Part shown: piece after piece, positions 1-6,217 of the stretch | Layout of the letters: every line of letters begins with the position of its first letter | Position numbering within the stretch: position 1 is the first letter of the stretch | Assembly (NCBI GenBank): GCA_016934645.1 | Contig: JAFGSL010000071.1 | Coordinates: forward strand, 1-8,010 | Source: Anaerolineae bacterium | Lineage (GTDB): Bacteria > Chloroflexota > Anaerolineae > B4-G1 > SLSP01 | Length of the DNA: 8,010 nt | Direction of reading: 5' to 3' | Translations under genes and position numbers: made by a program | Notes under the pieces: model-generated | Databases searched by the model: none | Seen by the model: the letters and a program-made list of their open reading frames with translations, nothing else | What the model was told of the DNA's origin: nothing

Positions 1-1
1 C

Positions 2-346
2 GCCAACACCAACCCGCAGCGCATGATGGCGACCTGGGTTTTCCTCAAATACCTGACTTCTCCTGAAGCGCAGGCAAAGTGGATCGAAGGCAGCGCCTAC
101 TATCCCACGCGCTCCGACACGCTCCCGCTGGTCGAAGCCTACGGTGCCGAGAACGCGATTTGGTCCTATGGTCTGTCTTTCCTGGACTACGGCAAGGCCG
201 AACCGGCCTGGGCCTCCTGGACCACCGTCCGCCGCGATGTGGGCGATTCCTTCAATGCTATCCTCCAGGGTAGCCCGGATGACATTCCCACCTTGCTGGA
301 AGAATTGAACGTCAAGGCTCAGCAAGCGATTGAGGAACTCCAATAA
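2..346 (+). CDS. ABC transporter extracellular solute-binding protein, family 1 (sugar type), C-terminal part
   Basis: This is the last 114 codons of a gene that begins left of the window; the frame is open from base 2 to the TAA at 344-346. The visible protein contains TNPQRMMATWVFLKYLTSPEAQAKW followed by a Y-Y-P-T-R-S segment. That is the typical C-terminal lobe pattern of MalE/UgpB-like periplasmic or lipid-anchored binding proteins (SBP_bac_1): a helix with 'FLKYLTSPEAQ', then a 'GYxPxR' turn. Family members bind sugars, oligosaccharides or glycerol-phosphate compounds outside the membrane and deliver them to an ABC importer. The closing helix (IPTLLEELNVKAQQAIEEL) is also typical of the family end. 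The substrate cannot be told from this fragment. No permease gene follows; a hairpin lies 40 bp downstream, so the importer partners would have to be upstream or elsewhere. Confidence 0.88.
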   Translation, partial: ANTNPQRMMATWVFLKYLTSPEAQAKWIEGSAYYPTRSDTLPLVEAYGAENAIWSYGLSFLDYGKAEPAWASWTTVRRDVGDSFNAILQGSPDDIPTLLEELNVKAQQAIEELQ

Positions 347-386
347 TCGCGTGTAGTCGCTGAGTGAGTAGTTTTATTCGTTTAGC

Positions 387-420
387 GAGCGCCTGCTGGA
401 GTGTACCCCGGCAGGCGCTC
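387..420 (+). terminator. Strong hairpin after the solute-binding protein gene, probable terminator
   Basis: GAGCGCCTGC (387-396) pairs perfectly with GCAGGCGCTC (411-420). The stem extends inward through a T-G wobble and two G-C pairs to 13 bp, leaving an 8-nt loop (400-407). It sits 40 bp after the stop codon of the binding protein gene, the usual place for a terminator. There is no T-run after the stem (TATCG follows), so it is not a textbook intrinsic terminator. It could instead protect the mRNA 3' end. The upstream side is T-rich (371-383), so it might also act on transcripts from the minus strand. Confidence 0.65.
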
Positions 421-444
421 TATCGTAAAGCCGCGCAGTTATTA

Positions 445-472
445 TTGACGCACACCATAATGTGACTATACT
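445..472 (+). promoter_or_regulatory. Sigma-70-like promoter upstream of the PHP remnant
   Basis: TTGACG (445-450) and TATACT (467-472) are separated by 16 bp, close to the consensus. A start of transcription is expected around 478-481, at or next to the ATG at 481. The downstream ORF is only a gene fragment, so the promoter is either left over from a lost gene or drives a short leaderless message. It is called from sequence match only. Confidence 0.45.
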
Positions 473-480
473 TATTGTAG

Positions 481-639
481 ATGGGGGAGCCACGTTTGTC
501 CGCGGTGTATCGAGAGTATGCCCAGCGCCATGATTTACTGATCAGCGCGGGTTCCGACTCACACCGCCCGGATGAACCGCCCATCAAATACTGTGCTGAA
601 TTGTGCCGCGACCTCCTGGAACGGCTAGGCATCAGGTAA
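481..639 (+). pseudogene. C-terminal remnant of a PHP-domain metal-dependent phosphoesterase
   Basis: A 52-codon ORF runs from ATG 481 to TAA 637-639, with an in-frame TAG directly before it (478-480). Its protein reads REYAQRHDLLISAGSDSH and then RPDEPPIKYCAELCRDLLERLGIR. The 'LLxSAGSDSH' stretch matches the last metal-binding motif of PHP (polymerase and histidinol phosphatase) domain proteins, where the Asp and His bind active-site metal. Complete PHP proteins are usually over 200 residues long and need several more His/Asp/Glu motifs from the N-terminal side, none of which is present. The piece therefore cannot be an active enzyme. It has no Shine-Dalgarno sequence before the ATG. I read it as the 3' end of a decayed or rearranged gene; expression as a small protein is possible but unproven. 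Confidence 0.6.
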
Positions 640-640
640 T

Positions 641-760
641 GTCGCCCATCGCTGCGCTGATCACATCATCGTGATGCAGGATGGGCGTATCGCCGCGCTG
701 CTAGAGACGTGCGAGGAGATGCGATGGTTGTGGCATGGGGATATGGGCGAGGCAAGGTGA
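641..760 (+). pseudogene. C-terminal remnant of an ABC transporter ATPase
   Basis: In the frame ending at TGA 758-760 the sequence translates as AHRCADHIIVMQDGRI followed by AALLETCEEMRWLWHGDMGEAR. This resembles the end of ABC-exporter-type ATPase domains, where the H-loop '(A)HRLST...' is followed by 'ADRIxVMxxGRI', a short 'E-G-T-H' segment and 'ELL...'. Here 'HR' is fused straight to 'CADHI', so the usual 'LSTxR' residues are missing, and the segment after GRI is also shortened. The frame is closed upstream by TAG at 626-628 and contains no Walker A, signature or Walker B motif. It starts within about ten bases of the end of the PHP remnant. It looks like a deletion-ridden relic rather than a working gene. 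Confidence 0.55.
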
Positions 761-794
761 CGCAACGTTGATCGACACTTGAGCCTTGTCATTT

Positions 795-824
795 TTGACA
801 TTGGTTCTAAAATTGCGGTATAGT
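795..824 (+). promoter_or_regulatory. Sigma-70-like promoter
   Basis: A perfect TTGACA (795-800) is followed after 18 bp by TATAGT (819-824), which differs from TATAAT at one position. Transcription would start near 831-833, giving a leader of about 90 nt before the small ORF at 921 and about 360 nt before the large gene at 1192. This is the best promoter match I found in the window. Whether its transcripts reach 1192 depends on the hairpin at 1065-1097. Confidence 0.6.
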
Positions 825-920
825 AATTTGCATTAATGACACAGAATAGCACATTAACATTCGAATCGTGCTGGGTAATTTGTGATATAACACCTGTATC
901 TTGGCGGTGTGAGGAGAACA

Positions 921-1007
921 ATGAGCCAGTCAAAATTCCCTGTTGATTTACTGAAAACTGCGGTATACTATAAGAGGTACATTCAAAAAGCATGTTCGTG
1001 TGCGTAA
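921..1007 (+). CDS. Possible 28-aa small protein or leader peptide
   Basis: ATG 921 is preceded by GAGGAG with a 5-nt gap, a strong ribosome-binding site, and the frame runs to TAA 1005-1007. The product is MSQSKFPVDLLKTAVYYKRY followed by IQKACSCA. It has no recognisable domain, signal peptide or membrane segment. It is basic, contains three tyrosines within six codons (YYKRY) and ends with two cysteines. The promoter at 795-824 lies at a sensible distance upstream, and a GC-rich hairpin follows the stop by 57 bp. The arrangement would suit a leader peptide for the gene at 1192, or the start of a gene that has since been deleted. The main support is the ribosome-binding site; chance occurrence remains quite possible. 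Confidence 0.35.
   Translation: MSQSKFPVDLLKTAVYYKRYIQKACSCA
943..969 (+). promoter_or_regulatory. Possible second promoter inside the small ORF
   Basis: TTGATT (943-948) and TATACT (964-969) are 15 bp apart, shorter than ideal. The -10 context TGCGGTATA (959-967) repeats exactly the context of the upstream promoter (814-822). It would start transcription near 976 and give a leader of about 215 nt for the gene at 1192. Confidence 0.3.
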
Positions 1008-1064
1008 TCACCTGGGATTATGTCTTTGGTGCACTGATATCCCCGATTATAACGATAACATTAC

Positions 1065-1097
1065 ATCCGCCCGCCGGCATCGCACTGGTGGGCGGAT
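1065..1097 (+). terminator. GC-rich hairpin, terminator or attenuator candidate
   Basis: ATCCGCCCGCC (1065-1075) pairs with GGTGGGCGGAT (1087-1097), giving an 11-bp stem with one G-T wobble and an 11-nt loop. It is followed by TGTGTTGAG, which is not a true T-run. It lies between the promoter-like sites and the gene at 1192, so it may be an old terminator of a lost upstream gene or part of the 5' leader of that gene. Confidence 0.5.
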
Positions 1098-1138
1098 TGT
1101 GTTGAGAAGGAAACACCAGAAAAGTCATTGTGCCTGAC

Positions 1139-1191
1139 AAGGAGAGGCAACCACTCAAGGAGAGGCAACCACTCAAGGAGAGGCAACCACT
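1139..1191 (+). repeat. Three tandem 18-bp repeats, each carrying a ribosome-binding site
   Basis: The unit AAGGAGAGGCAACCACTC is present at 1139-1156 and 1157-1174, and a third copy lacking only the last base is at 1175-1191, running directly into ATG 1192. The copies are identical. Each contains AAGGAG, a strong Shine-Dalgarno sequence; only the third is correctly placed for the ATG (11 nt from AGGAG, or 8 nt from GAGAGG). The repeat is not coding: the frame of the gene meets TGA at 1135-1137 and has no start codon between that and 1192. Because the unit is 18 bp, gain or loss of a copy would leave the final copy and the start unchanged. Confidence 0.92.
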
Positions 1192-3660
1192 ATGATCAAG
1201 CGACTGTATATGCTGGTTAGCGCTGTAGGTATAGCGTTGTGTATCGTTTCAGGTATGAACTGGGTTTTGGACGCGGCTGATCATCGTGTATCCGAAGTCG
1301 CATCAGCGACCGGGCTGGCAATGCCGGTAATCACCTCTGTTACGCCTGATTCCGCCCCGAATAATGTGGATACGCCGCTGGTTATCAGCGGCTCTGACTT
1401 TATGGCTGAGCTAACCGGAACGATTGTCATACAGTCGCCGCAAGTATTTCTCGACGACATCTTGTTGGAGCAGGCTAAATGGGTCAGCACAACCGTACTC
1501 ACGGCTGTCGTGCCATGGGGATTGGATGCTGGCGTCTATACCTTGACGGTGGTCAATCCCGACGGAAGTAACGGTTGGATGGCCAATGCTTTCACCGTGG
1601 AACAAGCCATTGGTGTGTGGACGACCGGGGGACCGTATGGGGGAACGATCAACGACATTGCTGTCAGTCCAGTGACGAGCCAAACTGCCTTTGCCGTTGC
1701 TGGTCGTGTGGGCGTGTTCCGCACTCTGGATGGTGGTGCAAGCTGGCAGTTGGTACACTATAATGCGTCCGCCAGCGGGATCGCATATGGCCCAGCGCCG
1801 ACATATACGCTCTACCACTGGGGAAGTTCCGTCTGGCGCAGCGACAACACAGGCGAAACCTGGGAGAAAGTCCCGACAGAATATGATGCCGTGTGGTCAT
1901 TCACGCCCGATCCCCTGAATGATCGCTGCCTTTGGGTCGTTCTATGGGGGCACGTGCGACGTTCACTCGATGGGGGAACAACGTGGGATGACCGGAACAA
2001 TGGGTTGCCGGCCGATATGACCGTGCGGTGGGTCGTCGTCGACCCCACAAATTCGGATGTAGTCTACGCCGGCCTGGACAACGGACTGGTGTACAAGACA
2101 GAAGATGGTGGGGAACTATGGCTGGAACGCAGCGAAGGTCTACCACTGGCTGACACCAACCATCCCGCACAAGCCCTGGCAGTACATCCTTTTGCGCACG
2201 ATATAGTGGTTTTGAGTCGCTGGCATGAAACAACACCCGGGTATCGCAGCACCGATGGCGGGAACACATGGTTACCAATGAATATCGGAGCAGAGGATAA
2301 TGATCACATTACCGATCTTGCTTTTTCTACGCAGGTTTCGGGTACCATATATGCCAGTATGATGGCAGGCACATTGATGGAGGTCAGCTTTGACAGTGGC
2401 GCAACCTGGTCGTCATTGGGGGAACGAAAAGGCGACTGGATGAACACACTAGGCTATGATTTCACCGGCGATGCTCCTGTCTATCTGGGCGGTGGCGCCA
2501 GTGGCACATGGAAAAGTGACGACAAGGGGCAGAACTGGTATCTATCGACGAACGGTATTACGGCGTTGGGTGTTGATGATATGGCCGCTTCTCCGATTCG
2601 TCCAGAGATTCTCTACGTCGCTGCCGAACACGCCGGAGCGTATATGAGCAACAACGCAGGACATAGCTGGAGTCAGTTGGACATGGCCTTCCCAGCAGCT
2701 TTTGCTGTAGCTGTCGATCCAGAACACCCTTCAGCCGCCTATGTGGGGTCAGTATTCGGTATTTATCGCAATCCAAATGGTGGCGCAGATTGGGAATTCG
2801 TGCCGATGCCGATTACGTATCACCATCACATCGACGCTATCGCTATTGCGCCTTCAGCACCATCTGTCATCTATGCAGGTGGACGCAACGGCGAAGCTTT
2901 CAGCCATGATCAGAATATCGGTGTCGCTTTTCGCAGTTCGGATTATGGTGCAAACTGGGAAGAAATTACGGTGGGATACCCAATTAGCATTGCCTCCACC
3001 ATTGCGGTTGATCCTCTGGACAGCCAGATCGTGTATTTAGCAACAGGCGACCAGGCAGACCCGATGGATCGCAGCTCCGGGTTGGGGGTTTTTCGCAGTA
3101 CCAATGGCGGGCAAACCTGGACACCGATTATGGAAGGGATGGGACACGTTCCGGTGGTCGCTCTGGCGATTGATCCCGATCATCCCCAGACCCTCTATGC
3201 AGCGGCTTGGTTGACCGACACCATGCAAGCAGCGATCTACAGGTCAGACAATGGTGGCAATCTCTGGCATGGTGTTGGTTTGGGGGAGAACGTTAGTTGG
3301 TGGGGAGGTAATCTGGTCATTGATCCTCTGGCGACTAACATCCTTTACGCAGGCACAGCACAGGGACTTTTCCGCAGCATAGACGGGGGTGTTTCCTGGA
3401 CACCTGCGAGCGGAGTGCTAGGCAATTTGACGATCCAGGATCTTGCCATTGCGGCAGCAGATGAACGTACAATTGTGTATGTGGGCACGACCGGTGGGAT
3501 GCCAGCCGAGTCATTGACGATGGCTTATCCTACAGCCTCGACATTGCCCCCTGATGTGGTGCAAGGGGGTGTTTATCAACAAACCATCATCCATTCCGCA
3601 TCGATGGAGCGGGTCTATCTGCCTCTCATTCTGAGTAATAAATCTGTGGAGGTAAAATAA
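1192..3660 (+). CDS. Secreted IPT/TIG and Asp-box (BNR) beta-propeller protein with YLPL C-terminal tail
   Basis: An 822-aa exported protein of unknown ligand. Residues 1-22 form a Sec-type signal: K3-R4, then a hydrophobic stretch to about M22; cleavage is uncertain, perhaps near residues 29-39. Residues about 45-137 look like an IPT/TIG Ig-like domain (PVITSVTPDSAPNNVDTPL...ISGSDF). Residues about 145-765 contain 13 Asp boxes of the form S/T-x-D-x-G-x-x-W, ending with W at 185, 224, 265, 310, 360, 406, 449, 493, 534, 589, 643, 693 and 736, spaced 39-55 residues apart. Strands such as VVYAG, ILYVA and IVYLA lie between them, as in sortilin/VPS10-like and GH74-like propellers. The number fits one large or two seven-bladed propellers. 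No sialidase or glycosidase catalytic residues can be assigned, so a binding or adhesion role is more likely. The tail VYLPLI (808-813) ends 9 residues before the stop. The start follows the third tandem ribosome-binding site. The next gene follows after 135 bp and carries the same tail. Confidence 0.9.
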   Translation: MIKRLYMLVSAVGIALCIVSGMNWVLDAADHRVSEVASATGLAMPVITSVTPDSAPNNVDTPLVISGSDFMAELTGTIVIQSPQVFLDDILLEQAKWVSTTVLTAVVPWGLDAGVYTLTVVNPDGSNGWMANAFTVEQAIGVWTTGGPYGGTINDIAVSPVTSQTAFAVAGRVGVFRTLDGGASWQLVHYNASASGIAYGPAPTYTLYHWGSSVWRSDNTGETWEKVPTEYDAVWSFTPDPLNDRCLWVVLWGHVRRSLDGGTTWDDRNNGLPADMTVRWVVVDPTNSDVVYAGLDNGLVYKTEDGGELWLERSEGLPLADTNHPAQALAVHPFAHDIVVLSRWHETTPGYRSTDGGNTWLPMNIGAEDNDHITDLAFSTQVSGTIYASMMAGTLMEVSFDSGATWSSLGERKGDWMNTLGYDFTGDAPVYLGGGASGTWKSDDKGQNWYLSTNGITALGVDDMAASPIRPEILYVAAEHAGAYMSNNAGHSWSQLDMAFPAAFAVAVDPEHPSAAYVGSVFGIYRNPNGGADWEFVPMPITYHHHIDAIAIAPSAPSVIYAGGRNGEAFSHDQNIGVAFRSSDYGANWEEITVGYPISIASTIAVDPLDSQIVYLATGDQADPMDRSSGLGVFRSTNGGQTWTPIMEGMGHVPVVALAIDPDHPQTLYAAAWLTDTMQAAIYRSDNGGNLWHGVGLGENVSWWGGNLVIDPLATNILYAGTAQGLFRSIDGGVSWTPASGVLGNLTIQDLAIAAADERTIVYVGTTGGMPAESLTMAYPTASTLPPDVVQGGVYQQTIIHSASMERVYLPLILSNKSVEVK

Positions 3661-3762
3661 TGTTCATTGCCGTCCAATCTCAGCAGCCACCATGACTGAC
3701 TCACATGATGACAGTGCTAAGGGACTGTAAAAGAATAAGTTTCCGTCTATTGATTCTGTAGT

Positions 3763-3779
3763 GCGAGTCGCCGATTCGC
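3763..3779 (+). other. Short hairpin before the solute-binding protein start
   Basis: GCGAGTC (3763-3769) pairs with GATTCGC (3773-3779), with one G-T wobble and a 3-nt loop. It ends four bases before the GGAG (3784-3787) of the gene at 3796. It shares the words GCGAGTC and GATTCGCG with the larger palindrome at 6218-6283, so it may be a short relative of that repeat. A stable stem so close to a ribosome-binding site could affect translation, but this is inference. The rest of the 135-bp gap shows no convincing promoter or terminator. Confidence 0.4.
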
Positions 3780-3795
3780 GAAAGGAGAAGAAAAG

Positions 3796-6192
3796 ATGAA
3801 TCCAGGGCACCAGAACAAGCGTAAGATGTCTCGTCGTGAGTTTCTGCACTTGACCGCAGTCACCGCTGCCGGGATTGTGGCGACGAGGGCTAATGTCATC
3901 ACGGGCGTAACGGTGGAGGCTGAAAGCTACCATAGCACGGACAAAGTCGTAAATGGACAACCAGCGGCCTTTACCTCAGCACAGACCTACCACGAAGCGC
4001 CAATGCTGGCTGAACTGGTGCGACAAGGTAGGTTACCTCCGGTCGAAGAGCGGCTGCCCATCAATCCCTGCGTCATTCCCGTGCTACACCAGACCGGCAA
4101 GTACGACAACGTGATGAACCGCGCTTTCAAGGGCGTATCCGACCGCTGGGGACCCACCAAGATGATTGACCATTCATTGGTCTGGTACGATAGCAACCTG
4201 AACCTGATCCCTCATCTCTGTGAATCATGGGAACCTAATGCCGATGCCAGCGTGTGGACTTTTCACCTGCGCGAGGGTACCAAATGGTCCGATGGTGCGA
4301 ACTTCACCAGTGCCGACTTCGTGTGGTGGTATGAAAATGTGCTGACCGACACGCGCCTATACGCTACGCCTCCTTCCCGGTGGACCGCCGACGGCGAGGT
4401 GATGACACTGGAAGCCCCGGACGCACAGACGGTTGTCATGAGCTTCAGCCAGCCCAATGTGCTGTTTATTTATAACCTTGCCCGGAGTACCGATTTGCTC
4501 TGTCCCAGCCACTATATGCGGCAATACCACATCGACTTTGCCAGCGAACCAGTTGCGCTGGAGGCTGAGGCGGCTGCGGCCGGCTATGCAAGTTGGGGCG
4601 ACTATTATCTGAATAACCGGGATATGTGGTATTTAAACCCGAGTAGACCCCAGCTCGGGCCATGGTTGGCCAAGAATACCGCCGATCAAAATCTGTTTGT
4701 GATGGAGCGCAATCCCTACTACTACGGTGTGGATGTCGATGACAACCAGCTACCCTATGTCGATAGTATCACTCACAATCTCTTTGCTGTAGATGCCGAG
4801 TTTATAGCGTGGGTCCAGAGTGGCGCTATCGATTTTCAGGCACGCCACGCGAATATTGCTTACTACAACGACTACAAGGCGTATGAAGCTGCCGGAGGGT
4901 ACCATGTTGTCTTGGGGGTCAACTCCAGTCATGTGGCCCTCCAACTGAATATGACTGCACCTTTGGAGCCGGACACACTTATCACTACACGCCGCCGCGA
5001 CTTTTTCCAGGATGTGCGAGTACGTAAAGCGCTGTCCCTGGCTGTAGATCGCACCTATCTGAATAATCAATTCTACAACGGTTTGGCTATACCCCGTCAG
5101 TATAGCCCCCTCAGTACATCGCCACAGTATTACTCCACATTGTCAAACGCCTATATTGCCTATGACGTCGTACAGGCCAATGCCTTGCTGGACGATGCCG
5201 GCTATACTGTGAAGGATGGGGCGGGGTATCGCTTATGGAAGGATAGCAGCGGCGAAAGGGTTAGTTTCACCATTGAAGGCACTGCAGAGGCCACCTCAGC
5301 GGATGGAAAAGCTGTCCTACAGGTCATCCAGTATTACGCTGCCGTCGGCGTTGAAGCAACTTACCAATATGTGGATCGTGCCACTTATACCGAGCATTAC
5401 CAAAACAACCAGATCGAAGCCGCCTGGTGGGGCGGTGACCGCACGATACTGCCTATCGTCAGCGGTGCGATCATCTTCCGCGGTACACAACTGGATCGAC
5501 CATGGGCAGTGGCGTGGGGCGCGTGGTACAACGATCCCACAAACCCCATCGCCGAGGAGCCGCCGGCAGGTCACTGGATCCGCGATATCTGGAGCAAATG
5601 GGACGAAATCAGAGTGGAACCGAGTGAAACACAGCGCAATGCTTTGTTCCGGGAAATCCTCGATATCTGGGCACAGCAACTCCCCATGATTGGCTACCTG
5701 GGTGAGGTCCCACAGCCGGTCATTATGAAAAACGGCCTGCACAATTATGATGCTGGTTATCCAATCGATGACACGACAGGCGATGAGCAACTGCTCAACC
5801 CGGAGACCTACTATTGGGACAGTCCGTTCACCCCTGAATTGGACATCAACTACACGACCGGCAGCCCTGGCAGTTTCTTCACGCTCACGGGCTCGAACTA
5901 CCCACCGAACAGCACAGCGATGGTTTCCATCAACGGTAACGTGATTCAGACGCTCTTCACCGATGAATCTGGCAATATCGAATTTGTGCTCAACACCGAC
6001 CAGGCTGATGTGGGATATTACGAGGTTACTGTCAGTGTGAACCCCAGCGCGAGTATGGCCTTTGAGCTTGCTATGGATGAACCACAACGTGAACAAGAGG
6101 ATCAGGTCCCTGTCGTTCCTGTACCTCCAGGCATTGCTATTAACAAGATCTATTTGCCACTAGTTCAGCGTTCGTCTGAATCTAGTCATTGA
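3796..6192 (+). CDS. Tat-exported ABC solute-binding protein, family 5 (oligopeptide type), with Ig-like domain and YLPL tail
   Basis: A 798-aa protein that should capture peptides or similar solutes outside the membrane for an ABC importer. ATG 3796 follows GGAG with an 8-nt gap. Residues 12-17 are SRREFL, a twin-arginine export motif, followed by a hydrophobic segment to about residue 36. Residues about 68-675 match SBP_bac_5 (OppA/DppA/NikA-like): APMLAELVRQGRLPPVEERLP, SDRWGP, then HLCESWEPNADASVWTFHLR and GTKWSDGANFTSADFVWWYE, and later DVRVRKALSLAVDR (406-419). These words recall a subgroup common in Chloroflexota. The usual family length is about 500-650 residues; the excess is at the end. 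Residues about 682-759 form an Ig-like module (FFTLTGSNYPPNS ... YYEVTVS), then an acidic/proline-rich linker (760-779) and the tail IYLPLV (785-790), 8 residues from the stop. No permease or ATPase gene is adjacent, so the partners are elsewhere or the protein acts as a surface binder. No lipobox cysteine is present. Confidence 0.9.
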   Translation: MNPGHQNKRKMSRREFLHLTAVTAAGIVATRANVITGVTVEAESYHSTDKVVNGQPAAFTSAQTYHEAPMLAELVRQGRLPPVEERLPINPCVIPVLHQTGKYDNVMNRAFKGVSDRWGPTKMIDHSLVWYDSNLNLIPHLCESWEPNADASVWTFHLREGTKWSDGANFTSADFVWWYENVLTDTRLYATPPSRWTADGEVMTLEAPDAQTVVMSFSQPNVLFIYNLARSTDLLCPSHYMRQYHIDFASEPVALEAEAAAAGYASWGDYYLNNRDMWYLNPSRPQLGPWLAKNTADQNLFVMERNPYYYGVDVDDNQLPYVDSITHNLFAVDAEFIAWVQSGAIDFQARHANIAYYNDYKAYEAAGGYHVVLGVNSSHVALQLNMTAPLEPDTLITTRRRDFFQDVRVRKALSLAVDRTYLNNQFYNGLAIPRQYSPLSTSPQYYSTLSNAYIAYDVVQANALLDDAGYTVKDGAGYRLWKDSSGERVSFTIEGTAEATSADGKAVLQVIQYYAAVGVEATYQYVDRATYTEHYQNNQIEAAWWGGDRTILPIVSGAIIFRGTQLDRPWAVAWGAWYNDPTNPIAEEPPAGHWIRDIWSKWDEIRVEPSETQRNALFREILDIWAQQLPMIGYLGEVPQPVIMKNGLHNYDAGYPIDDTTGDEQLLNPETYYWDSPFTPELDINYTTGSPGSFFTLTGSNYPPNSTAMVSINGNVIQTLFTDESGNIEFVLNTDQADVGYYEVTVSVNPSASMAFELAMDEPQREQEDQVPVVPVPPGIAINKIYLPLVQRSSESSH

Positions 6193-6217
6193 GTGTAAGT
6201 GTCACCGCTGTAAACTT

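Larger units (their letters stand above)
761..1191. other. AT-rich intergenic region with leader-like elements
   Basis: No full-length gene is visible on either strand in this stretch. It is clearly richer in A and T up to about 1060 than the flanking coding sequence. It holds a good promoter (795-824), a second weaker promoter-like site (943-969), a possible 28-codon ORF with its own ribosome-binding site (921-1007), a GC-rich hairpin (1065-1097) and a tandem repeat (1139-1191), each described separately. Together they could form a long regulated leader for the large gene at 1192. Confidence 0.6.

Noticed and set aside
838..872. AGCAC...GTGCT inverted pair as an operator
   Set aside because: Only 5 bp per arm with a 15-bp spacer, which is expected by chance in a region this size.
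661..1011. 116-aa minus-strand ORF
   Set aside because: It runs antisense across the ATPase remnant and the promoter region, has no domain and no convincing ribosome-binding site.
1139..1191. CRISPR-like or iteron interpretation of the 18-bp repeats
   Set aside because: The copies are directly adjacent with no spacers, only three in number, and abut a start codon with Shine-Dalgarno content, so a translation-related role fits better.
1231..1242. Lipobox at Cys17 of the propeller protein
   Set aside because: The residues before the Cys are I-A-L. A lipobox needs a small residue (Gly, Ala or Ser) directly before Cys, and here it is Leu within the hydrophobic core.
3613..3657. LPXTG-type sortase signal in the C-terminal tails
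   Set aside because: There is no LPxTG-like pentapeptide, no following hydrophobic membrane segment and no terminal Arg/Lys cluster. The tail is short and ends 8-9 residues after the motif.
5317..6096. 259-aa minus-strand ORF
   Set aside because: It is antisense to the solute-binding protein gene, has no recognisable domain, and is explained by codon bias on the opposite strand.
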